The notes below the pieces were generated by a model that was not told where the DNA came from, searched no databases, and worked only from the letters and a program-made list of their open reading frames with translations. From NCBI GenBank assembly GCA_025929595.1, contig JAICQA010000176.1:1-5980 (forward strand): 5,980 bases of DNA. Direction: 5' to 3'. Shown one piece after another: positions 1 through 4,815 of this stretch. Origin of the DNA: Xanthobacteraceae bacterium (GTDB lineage Bacteria > Pseudomonadota > Alphaproteobacteria > Rhizobiales > Xanthobacteraceae). Both the position numbers and the translations under genes were made by a program. Every line of letters starts with the position of its first letter. The first letter of the stretch is position 1.

Positions 1-26
1 CGCCATGTGGACAGACAATGGTGCCG

Positions 27-479
27 TTAGCGCTTCCTGAAAATACGATGGGCGACGCGGTCGCCGGGCGCGATTCCGAGGCGCTTTGCGGTCCCTGCGA
101 CGACTTCGAGTACGGCCTTCACCGGCGCGCCGGAGAGGATCGTTTGCTCCGACAAGGGGGTGGTGCTTTCCGCGATCCGGGCGATGCGTCCGTCGGCGCG
201 GATGAAGATCATGTCGAGCGACACATAGGTGTTCTTCATCCACATGCTGATCGGGCCTTCGCCCTCGAAGTCGAACAACATGCCGCGTCCCGGGGGGAGC
301 TCCTTGCGATGCATGAGGCCGGTCGAACGCTGCTGGGGTGTTACCGCCATCTCAACGTCGAACACATGCACCCCGCTCTTGCTGACAATCTCGACGCGCT
401 CGAATTGCTGTGCGAGCGCGGGCGCGGCGGCGAGAAAAAACGCGGCGGCGACGATGGAGGAGAGACGGAAGATTTTCAT
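27..479 (-). CDS. Secreted DUF192 family protein
   Basis: This 150-residue protein has a clear Sec signal peptide: a basic start (MKIFR), a hydrophobic stretch at about residues 6-22, and a likely cleavage after ALA at residue 23. The mature part carries the DUF192 (PF02643) hallmarks: GLMHR at 54-58, MWMKNTYVSLDMIFI at 79-93, VLEVVAG at 123-129 and GIAPGD at 135-140. Its length is normal for the family, which is one small compact domain. The function of DUF192 is not established; an extracytoplasmic location follows from the signal peptide. The ATG is the only start that gives an intact signal sequence. Only 25 bp separate it from the stop of the upstream metalloprotease gene, so the two are probably co-transcribed, metalloprotease first. 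No strong Shine-Dalgarno is seen. The family call is secure; the role is unknown. Confidence 0.93.
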   Translation of the reverse strand: MKIFRLSSIVAAAFFLAAAPALAQQFERVEIVSKSGVHVFDVEMAVTPQQRSTGLMHRKELPPGRGMLFDFEGEGPISMWMKNTYVSLDMIFIRADGRIARIAESTTPLSEQTILSGAPVKAVLEVVAGTAKRLGIAPGDRVAHRIFRKR

Positions 480-504
480 GCGCCCAGTCTAGCGCATCCT
501 GCGT

Positions 505-1263
505 TCAGCGCAGCCCCATGCCGGCGGGCTGGGTGGTGCGCGCCGGCGGGATGTTGGCGCTCGCGGTCCCGTCGCGGCTGCCATAGAGCGCGACGGCGCC
601 GCCGAGATCGCCCGGCTGCAAGCCACGGAAAGACTCCGCGTATTTGAAGCCCATCAACTGTCCGCTCGGGCCCGGATGATTGAGGCCGATGGCGTGGCCG
701 ATCTCGTGTGCGATCGTGTAACGCAGGTCGTAGGCGTTCGTGTTGCCGCCGAAGCCGAGCTTCCACGGCTGCCTCGGATTGAGACAGATGAGCGCCTTGT
801 CGATGCGACGCGTGTCGCCCTGCTCGTCCTTGCGATAGGTGACATTCGCAAAGGCGCGGCCCGACGGCACCGTTTGCGCGCCGATCAGGATGTCGGCCTG
901 CGCGGGATCGGCGACCGCCTCGAAGCGAATATTGGCGGCGCGCTCCCACATGGCAAACGCCGCACTGGTTTCGGCATGCAACTGATCCGGCGCGATGCCG
1001 GCGCTTCGCAAGGTCGGCTCAAGCGGGCCCATGTCGCCGCAGTTGCGCGCGCCCGCGAATTCGCGGCGGTCGGTCAGGAGCGCGTAACGCACCTTGGCGC
1101 CGGTGCCGAGAACCGGCTCACCCCATTTCACATAGGCGCCGTCAAGCTTGAGCAGCAGGAACGACGGCTCCGCTGCCGCGCGATCAGCCGCAAGCATGCC
1201 CGAGCCGGCCAAGGCCACGCACAGGACAACCGCCCTGCACAAAGTCCGATGAGATCGCTGCAA
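505..1263 (-). CDS. Secreted matrixin-family (M10-like) zinc metalloprotease, TTG start
   Basis: The 252-residue protein has a signal peptide (basic QRSHRTLCR, hydrophobic AVVLCVALAGSGML, probable cleavage after RAAA at residue 31) and a metzincin domain. The zinc motif HEIGHAIGLNH at 186-196 supplies three histidines (186, 190, 196) and the catalytic Glu187. It is followed by a Met-turn candidate at Met204 (QLMGF) and the matrixin-like end LQPGDLGGAVALYG at 216-228. The catalytic domain begins near residue 97 (AETSAAFAMWERAANIRF). It is therefore predicted to be an exported peptidase; the substrate is unknown. A Cys75-Gly-Asp motif precedes the catalytic domain. The start is a TTG at 1261-1263: the frame is closed by a TAG at 1285-1287, and the first ATG (residue 23) would destroy the signal peptide. 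A GGGGGA stretch 11 bp upstream could serve as ribosome binding site. It probably heads an operon with the DUF192 gene. Confidence 0.9.
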   Translation of the reverse strand: MQRSHRTLCRAVVLCVALAGSGMLAADRAAAEPSFLLLKLDGAYVKWGEPVLGTGAKVRYALLTDRREFAGARNCGDMGPLEPTLRSAGIAPDQLHAETSAAFAMWERAANIRFEAVADPAQADILIGAQTVPSGRAFANVTYRKDEQGDTRRIDKALICLNPRQPWKLGFGGNTNAYDLRYTIAHEIGHAIGLNHPGPSGQLMGFKYAESFRGLQPGDLGGAVALYGSRDGTASANIPPARTTQPAGMGLR

Positions 1264-1264
1264 A

Positions 1265-1298
1265 CCCGCGCCAATCCCCCGCGCCTACCCCCGCCCCC
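1265..1298 (-). promoter_or_regulatory. G-run array in the metalloprotease leader (possible G-quadruplex at the ribosome binding site)
   Basis: Read on the minus strand, the bases just upstream of the TTG start contain three runs of five G and one of three G, at 1298-1294, 1292-1288, 1280-1276 and 1267-1265, with spacers of 1, 7 and 8 bases. This resembles a G-quadruplex motif, though the last loop is slightly longer than the usual limit of 7. The third run followed by A is also the best Shine-Dalgarno candidate. A 6-bp inverted repeat, GGCTCG/CGAGCC (1299-1304 and 1316-1321), lies beside it. Folding and any effect on translation are inference; a GC-rich genome produces such tracts by chance. 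Confidence 0.35.
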
Positions 1299-1400
1299 GG
1301 CTCGCGGCGCGATTCCGAGCCAAACACAGGGGACTTTTTTACGCCGCAGGTGTCAAGAAACCCCGACTGCGACGCATCGACATTCAACAAAGGTGGCAAA

Positions 1401-1424
1401 ATGGAACTGAAGTTCCATGGAACT
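1401..1424. promoter_or_regulatory. Overlapping palindromes built from three TGGAACT half-sites (operator or terminator)
   Basis: Two perfect inverted repeats share a central arm. ATGGAACT-ga-AGTTCCAT spans 1401-1418, and the uninterrupted 14-bp palindrome AGTTCCATGGAACT spans 1411-1424. The site lies 20 bp past the stop of the cold-shock gene and about 140 bp upstream of the metalloprotease start. On the minus strand the first repeat makes a 7-bp stem with a TTCA loop, followed by a short T stretch (1401-1398), so it could be a weak intrinsic terminator for the cold-shock gene. The alternating half-sites equally suit a dimeric repressor controlling the metalloprotease. I cannot decide between these. 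Confidence 0.45.
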
Positions 1425-1444
1425 CGCCATGAAGCGCCAGAGGC

Positions 1445-2044
1445 CTAGTGCGAGGACGGACTGTTTCCGCCGTTGTCCGGGCGGATCTCCGCGGCCATCA
1501 GGCCCTTCGGGCCGGGACCGTAGCGCACCAGCACGAACTGGCCGGGGCGCAATTCGGTCAGGCCGTAGCGGCGCAGCGTTTCCATGTGCACGAAGATGTC
1601 GGGCGTGCCCTCGCCGCGCGTGAGGAAGCCGAAGCCGCGCAGCCGGTTGAACCACTTCACCCAGGCGCGCTCGAGTCCGCTCGTCGGCGTGACGGCAACG
1701 TGCGTTCGCGCCGGCGGCATCTGCGACGGATGCACGGCGGTCGACTCGTCCATCGAAAGAATGCGGAAGGCCTGCAAACCCTTCGGCCGCTCGACGGCTT
1801 CGCATACGATGCGCGCGCCTTCGTAGGCGGTCTGAAAGCCGTCGCGGCGCAGGCAGGTCACGTGCAGGAGCACGTCCGCCATGCCGTTATCGGGGATGAT
1901 GAAACCGTAGCCCTTGGAGACGTCGAACCACTTGATGAAGCCCGTCACCTCGACGAGCCCTACCGGGGCCTCATCTCCGAGGTCTTCCAGTCTTGCCTCA
2001 GCATCGCCAAACGCGAGCTTAGGCCCCAGCCGGTCCGACACCAT
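1445..2044 (-). CDS. Tandem cold-shock-domain protein (two CSDs)
   Basis: This 199-residue cytoplasmic protein contains two cold-shock domains, each with both RNA-binding motifs. Domain 1 (about 32-98) has GFIKWFDVSKGYGFI with RNP1 KGYGFII at 44-50 and RNP2 DVLLHVT at 57-63. Domain 2 (about 126-188) has WVKWFNRLRGFGFL with RNP1 RGFGFLT at 136-142 and RNP2 DIFVHME at 149-155. A linker of about 28 residues joins them and an acidic 30-residue leader precedes domain 1. Such proteins bind single-stranded RNA or DNA and act as RNA chaperones or transcript antiterminators; the double-domain form is common in Hyphomicrobiales. The frame stays open for another 108 codons upstream, into the sirtuin gene, but that part is Arg-rich, low in family likeness and reads as an out-of-frame shadow, so I chose the ATG at 2042-2044. 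The ribosome binding site is weak. The 176 bp between it and the sirtuin stop probably hold its promoter and a leader; an AT-rich inverted repeat, AATTT-ggctc-AAATT, lies at 2153-2167. Confidence 0.9.
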   Translation of the reverse strand: MVSDRLGPKLAFGDAEARLEDLGDEAPVGLVEVTGFIKWFDVSKGYGFIIPDNGMADVLLHVTCLRRDGFQTAYEGARIVCEAVERPKGLQAFRILSMDESTAVHPSQMPPARTHVAVTPTSGLERAWVKWFNRLRGFGFLTRGEGTPDIFVHMETLRRYGLTELRPGQFVLVRYGPGPKGLMAAEIRPDNGGNSPSSH

Positions 2045-2220
2045 CTTGCTCGCCCAAAGGACGCTTCTGACGTCGCTGTTCTTAGGGCACCCGAGGACCG
2101 GGCGCCGAATCGTTGGGATAAGAATATCACCGCTGCCAATGCCGCCTAGTTGAATTTGGCTCAAATTGAGACAGCCAGTGGACAAGCGTGGATAATCTCC
2201 GCGCCTGTGGGCCCAACGCA

Positions 2221-2985
2221 TCAGGCGATGAATGGCTCCAGCACGTCGCCGATATCGTCGCGCACAACGAGATCGGCCATATCGTCGAGCTCGGTGGCCT
2301 CGCGATTGACAATGACGAGCCGAGCGCCATTCCGCTTTGCACGCACCGGAAAGCCCGCCGCCGGCCAAACCACCAGCGAGGAGCCGATGGCGAGGAATAA
2401 ATCGGCGGCGAGTGTCTCCTCTTCCGCCCGGCGCATGGGTTCCTCGGGCATGGCCTGCCCGAAGGAAATGGTGGCCGACTTCACAGGGCCACTACATGCA
2501 GTGCAGTGCGGTGCGGTGCCGCCCGACTCCTCGAAGCGCGCCCGCACCCAGTCGAGTTCATAGCGGGCCTGGCAGTCGAGACAGGTCGCATAGCTGCCGT
2601 TGCCATGCAGTTCGATCACCTTCGGCACCGGCACGCCCGAGAGCTGATGCAGATTGTCGATGTTCTGCGTGATCACGGCCGAGAGCTTGCCGCGCTGCAC
2701 GAGCGAGGCGAGCGCGCGATGGCCGCGGCCGGGCTTTGCCGCCTGAAACTTGTCCTCCATCGCGAATTTGCGCCGCCACGCTTCGTCGCGCGCCGCCTGG
2801 CTCGCGACGAAATCGTCGAACTGGATCGGCTGGTTCTTGGTCCAGAGTCCGCCCGGCGAGCGAAAATCGGGGATGCCGCACTCGGTCGAGATGCCTGCGC
2901 CGGTGAAGGCGACGCCGCGGCTCGACTGCGCGAGCAACTCCCCCAGCCGCTCGATTGCCGCGTTGCGGTTCAAGGCGAGCATCAT
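2221..2985 (-). CDS. cobB: NAD-dependent protein deacylase, Sir2/CobB family
   Basis: The 254-residue protein is a complete sirtuin that removes acyl groups from protein lysines using NAD, giving nicotinamide and O-acyl-ADP-ribose. Visible motifs in order are GAGIS at 29-33 and GIPDFRSP at 37-44 (NAD binding), TQNIDNLH at 106-113, the catalytic His127 in ELHGN, zinc ligands Cys135, Cys138, Cys161 and Cys164, and GSSLVV at 201-206. Length is typical of bacterial sirtuins. The Tyr-x-x-Arg pair that marks SIRT5/CobB-type desuccinylases is not apparent: the matching region reads EAWRRKF, with Trp about where the Tyr would be. Deacetylation or another short acyl specificity is therefore more likely than desuccinylation (inference). 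Start: two consecutive ATGs (2983-2985, 2980-2982); I took the first. It lies 36 bp downstream of the lipocalin-like gene on the same strand, suggesting an operon. The family is certain; the symbol is used in the broad sense. Confidence 0.95.
   Translation of the reverse strand: MMLALNRNAAIERLGELLAQSSRGVAFTGAGISTECGIPDFRSPGGLWTKNQPIQFDDFVASQAARDEAWRRKFAMEDKFQAAKPGRGHRALASLVQRGKLSAVITQNIDNLHQLSGVPVPKVIELHGNGSYATCLDCQARYELDWVRARFEESGGTAPHCTACSGPVKSATISFGQAMPEEPMRRAEEETLAADLFLAIGSSLVVWPAAGFPVRAKRNGARLVIVNREATELDDMADLVVRDDIGDVLEPFIA
2496..2520. repeat. Five imperfect pentamer repeats inside the sirtuin zinc site
   Basis: On the plus strand the bases read as five tandem RTGCR-type pentamers (atgca, gtgca, gtgcg, gtgcg, gtgcc). 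They fall in the sirtuin coding sequence, where the minus strand encodes GTAPHCTAC with the second zinc cysteine pair (Cys161, Cys164). The reading frame is intact here. Gain or loss of one unit would shift the frame. The repeat may simply reflect the Cys/Ala/His codons needed at this site. Confidence 0.6.
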
Positions 2986-3021
2986 GGGATCTTCAGATTT
3001 TGAGTCCGGTTGCTCTGCCGG

Positions 3022-3459
3022 TCATTTCACCTTCTCCCATAACATGCTGCGAACGCTGATTTTTCCGTCGATCGGGTCGGGGTTTACGGGTGTCGACAGC
3101 CTAAGCCGGTCGCCGTCAAACCGGAAGAAGCGCTGCTGCTCGCTGCCGGTCCAGATTTCGTTGGCGGAGATGTCGACATAGTGGAAGACCTCGTCCCCCT
3201 TCACCTCGTAACGGCCGCCATAGCTTACGAGGCCGCGGAACAGGCCGGCTGCTTCCTCGTCGGAAACGGGAAATCCGCTCGGGCGTTTGCGGTCGCCGCG
3301 CACGAGCAGCGCAAGCATGCGTCCGTCGGCGCTGTAATTCAGGAAGCCGATCGCCCCGGGACCGAACTGATCGACCTTTTCGCCCGAGGGATGCTCTTCG
3401 CGGATCGCCGAGATCAGCTTCCATGTGCCGATGAAGCGCCGGGCGTTTTCGTCTGACAT
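3022..3459 (-). CDS. Lipocalin-like domain protein
   Basis: This 145-residue protein matches the lipocalin-like family (PF13924 type). It has an N-terminal GTWKLIS at 11-17, equivalent to the lipocalin GxW signature. A run of beta-strand-like segments follows: GFLNYSADGRMLALLV, then GGRYEVKGDEVFHYVDIS, then QRFFRFDGDRLRLSTP near the C-terminus. There is no signal peptide or membrane segment, so it is probably cytoplasmic. The family is a small beta-barrel thought to bind small hydrophobic ligands, but no ligand or reaction is known for this type. The ATG at 3457-3459 is preceded by a weak GGAAAAG. It probably starts a two-gene operon with the sirtuin gene and is divergent from gloA, with 66 bp between start codons for both promoters. 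The family call is good; the function is open. Confidence 0.85.
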   Translation of the reverse strand: MSDENARRFIGTWKLISAIREEHPSGEKVDQFGPGAIGFLNYSADGRMLALLVRGDRKRPSGFPVSDEEAAGLFRGLVSYGGRYEVKGDEVFHYVDISANEIWTGSEQQRFFRFDGDRLRLSTPVNPDPIDGKISVRSMLWEKVK

Positions 3460-3525
3460 GCGTTGCTTTTCCAGAGGCGGGGTTGTCCGTTACAAGGAAC
3501 AAAGCCGGGATCGAATGAGGTTTCA

Positions 3526-3981
3526 ATGCGATATCTGCATACCATGCTGCGGGTCAGCAATCTCGACCAGTCGCTCGACTTCTACTGCAACAAGCTCGGC
3601 ATGAAAGAGGTGCGCCGCATCGTGAACGATCAGGCGCGCTTCACCCTCGTCTTCCTCGCCGCACCGGACGACGACGGGCTCGTGGAAGAGAGCAAGCAGG
3701 CGGGGCGCGCCGCGCCGCTGCTCGAACTCACCTACAATTGGGACCCGGAGGAATTGGGAGAGTCGCGCGCCTATGGCCACCTCGCCTTCGAGGTGGACGA
3801 CATCTACGAGACCTGCGCGCGGCTGCAGAAGGCGGGCGTCACCATCAATCGCCCGCCGCGCGACGGCAACATGGCGTTCATCCGCTCGCCCGACAATCAG
3901 TCGGTCGAGCTCTTGCAAAAGGGCGAGGCATTGCCGCCGCAGGAGCCGTGGAAGTCGGCGCCCAATGTCGGGAAGTGGTGA
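3526..3981 (+). CDS. gloA: Lactoylglutathione lyase (glyoxalase I), VOC superfamily
   Basis: This 151-residue cytoplasmic enzyme converts the hemithioacetal of methylglyoxal and glutathione to S-lactoylglutathione, the first step of methylglyoxal detoxification. It has the two-module VOC fold of the single-domain bacterial enzyme and closely resembles E. coli GlxI: MRYLHTMLRV at the start, LELTYNW at 66-72 and YGHLAFEVDD at 83-92. All four metal ligands are present at the expected places: His5, Glu67, His85 and Glu128. The lack of the long insertions of the zinc type suggests a nickel/cobalt enzyme (known for the E. coli class). The ATG at 3526 is preceded by GAGG at 3517-3520 with a 5-bp spacer, which decides it over the upstream in-frame start at 3463. 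The C-terminal tail (about residues 132-151) ends in GKW. Its stop codon lies within a short inverted repeat. Confidence 0.96.
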   Translation: MRYLHTMLRVSNLDQSLDFYCNKLGMKEVRRIVNDQARFTLVFLAAPDDDGLVEESKQAGRAAPLLELTYNWDPEELGESRAYGHLAFEVDDIYETCARLQKAGVTINRPPRDGNMAFIRSPDNQSVELLQKGEALPPQEPWKSAPNVGKW

Positions 3982-3990
3982 TCCACCACT
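3974..3990 (+). repeat. Stem-loop across the gloA stop codon
   Basis: A perfect 7-bp inverted repeat, AGTGGTG (3974-3980) and CACCACT (3984-3990), has a three-base loop and includes the TGA at 3979-3981. No T-rich tract follows, so it is not a standard intrinsic terminator. It might stabilise the 3' end of the gloA transcript; this is inference. Confidence 0.5.
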
Positions 3991-4013
3991 ATCCTGCAGG
4001 CCGTCTTATGATC

Positions 4014-4170
4014 TCGTCATGGCCGGGCTTGTCCCGGCCATCCACGTCTTCTTCGCTGATCTGCCGACAAGACGTGGATGCCACGCAACTCGGCCTTGGC
4101 CGAGTTGCGCAGTATTGATTGTCGCAAGTCGGGTAAACCCGACTTGCGATGACAAGCGCGGGCATGACGA
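4014..4170. repeat. Composite palindromic intergenic element (REP/MITE-like) with four internal hairpins
   Basis: The element is bounded by 8-bp inverted ends, TCGTCATG (4014-4021) and CATGACGA (4163-4170). Inside lie four consecutive inverted repeats: 9 bp ATGGCCGGG/CCCGGCCAT (4019-4027, 4033-4041); 12 bp CATCCACGTCTT/AAGACGTGGATG (4039-4050, 4069-4080), sharing three bases with the first; 12 bp CGCAACTCGGCC/GGCCGAGTTGCG (4084-4095, 4098-4109); and 13 bp TCGCAAGTCGGGT/ACCCGACTTGCGA (4122-4134, 4137-4149). It fills the gap between the convergent gloA and the eight-cysteine gene, a common home for such elements, and could end transcription from both sides or bind a protein. From memory, the first two hairpins resemble a repeat family abundant in Bradyrhizobium and Rhodopseudomonas; I could not check this. 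No transposase is nearby and no clear target-site duplication is visible. Confidence 0.8.
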
Positions 4171-4186
4171 ATGCAAGCGTCGAAGC

Positions 4187-4474
4187 TCAACACTTCGGCT
4201 GACAGAGACCGCTTGGCTCGTAGCAGGAGAAGACGGTCTGCTCGAGCTTGCCCATCACGCACCAGTTCACCGGACACCACTTGGCTTCGTTGCAGGGCGC
4301 GGCGCAGGTCTCGCCGTGATTGAGCGCGGCGCCCGCGATCATGCAGCCGTTTTCCGGGACGGCGATCTTGGCCTTGGCCTTCGACTTGGTCTGGGCTTCC
4401 GACATTGCCGGCGCGAGCGCGATGACGAGCGCGCAGGCGCCCGCCGCCAGGAGCGCCTTCGACACGGTACGCAT
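4187..4474 (-). CDS. Small secreted eight-cysteine protein of unknown function
   Basis: I do not recognise a named family. The 95-residue product has a signal peptide (MRTVSK, a hydrophobic stretch at about 8-24, probable cleavage after SEA near residue 27), then a short Lys-rich stretch (KSKAKAK) and a cysteine-rich mature domain of about 52 residues. Mature cysteines are at 44, 57, 61, 67, 72, 84, 91 and 95, spaced 12-3-5-4-11-6-3; the last is the C-terminal residue. An even number in an exported peptide suggests four disulfides, though metal binding is possible. The ATG at 4472-4474 is chosen because GGGGGAGG lies 8 bp upstream and the signal sequence starts there; an in-frame start at 4534 would add an unlikely Arg-rich leader across the promoter. 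It converges on gloA across the palindromic element and is divergent from the tRNA-Glu gene, and appears monocistronic. Confidence 0.85.
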   Translation of the reverse strand: MRTVSKALLAAGACALVIALAPAMSEAQTKSKAKAKIAVPENGCMIAGAALNHGETCAAPCNEAKWCPVNWCVMGKLEQTVFSCYEPSGLCQPKC

Positions 4475-4506
4475 GGTACTGGCCTCCCCCAAGGATTGAC
4501 GACGCG

Positions 4507-4534
4507 ATCTTATACCCGCGGCTGCGACCGACAA
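4507..4534 (-). promoter_or_regulatory. Candidate promoter of the eight-cysteine gene
   Basis: On the minus strand TTGTCG (4534-4529) serves as a -35 and TAAGAT (4512-4507) as a -10, with a 16-bp spacer; each matches the sigma70 consensus at four of six bases. The -10 region (GGTATAAGAT) is one of the few AT-rich spots in a very GC-rich gap and lies 32 bp upstream of the ATG at 4474. Confidence 0.45.
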
Positions 4535-4603
4535 GCGGCGGCCGGGCCGGCCGATCGGGCCGGAAAAGCCCGGATTTCCCGCTTATTTTCAGGGCCGGCT
4601 TTC

Positions 4604-4632
4604 TTGCCGCTTCCGGCAAATCGCTTTATATG
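4604..4632 (+). promoter_or_regulatory. Candidate tRNA-Glu promoter with an inverted repeat at the -35
   Basis: TTGCCG (4604-4609) and TATATG (4627-4632) are separated by exactly 17 bp, and the mature tRNA begins 12 bp after the -10, as expected for a stable-RNA promoter. The -35 is the left arm of a perfect 6-bp inverted repeat, TTGCCG-cttc-CGGCAA (4604-4619). Confidence 0.5.
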
Positions 4633-4644
4633 AACCCGCGCTTT

Positions 4645-4719
4645 GCTCCCTTCGTCTATCGGTTAGGACGCCACCCTTTCACGGTGGAGAGAGCGGTTCG
4701 ATTCCGCTAGGGAGCGCCA
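4645..4719 (+). tRNA. tRNA-Glu (anticodon UUC), CCA encoded
   Basis: All four arms fold. The 7-bp acceptor stem is GCTCCCT (4645-4651) with AGGGAGC (4709-4715), followed by discriminator G4716 and an encoded CCA (4717-4719). The D-loop contains GGTTA. The anticodon stem is CCACC/GGTGG with loop CTTTCAC, giving TTC at 4678-4680, which reads GAA and GAG. The T stem is AGCGG/CCGCT with loop TTCGATT. Besides translation, charged tRNA-Glu supplies glutamate for C5-pathway haem synthesis in many bacteria, although alphaproteobacteria usually use the ALA synthase route. No integrase or duplicated tRNA end is seen, so nothing suggests use as an attachment site. The downstream 4720-4815 region has a T-run at 4773-4778 after GC-rich sequence, a possible weak terminator, and a 5-bp CCGGG/CCCGG repeat at 4789-4804 near the iolC end. 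Confidence 0.97.
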
Positions 4720-4815
4720 GCGTTTCCAAATACTTATCGCAGTGCCGCTGACGGCCCGCCGCGCAATACCTATTTTTTGCCTACTATCCCGGGCGCCGAC
4801 CCGGTCGTACCACCG

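Noticed and set aside
1328..1356. Sigma70 promoter for the metalloprotease, using TTGACA on the minus strand at 1356-1351
   Set aside because: The -35 hexamer is perfect, but the sequence at a 15-18 bp spacing is GC-rich (around TCCCCT) with no acceptable -10.
1448..2149. Long plus-strand open frame of 233 codons opposite the cold-shock gene
   Set aside because: It is antisense to a gene with two complete cold-shock domains, has no recognisable domain, and is explained by GC-rich codon bias.
2045..2368. In-frame N-terminal extension of the cold-shock protein by 108 codons
   Set aside because: The extension runs into the sirtuin coding region in another frame, is Arg-rich and unlike the family; the ATG at 2044 gives a sensible protein.
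2506..3003. Plus-strand open frame of 165 codons opposite the sirtuin
   Set aside because: It is a shadow of the sirtuin gene, which has all catalytic and zinc residues intact.
3495..3523. EcfG-type general stress promoter (GGAAC ... GTT) before gloA
   Set aside because: The spacing is about 18-19 bp rather than 16-17, and the -10 part would overlap the ribosome binding site and leave almost no leader.
4427..4474. Lipoprotein signal (lipobox) in the eight-cysteine protein around Cys14
   Set aside because: AAGAC comes too early, before a full hydrophobic region, and lacks Leu at the right position; ordinary signal peptidase cleavage near residue 27 fits better.
4645..4815. tRNA-Glu 3' end as an integration site of a mobile island
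   Set aside because: No integrase gene, no repeated tRNA end in the window, and the next gene (iolC) is a metabolic gene with the same base composition.
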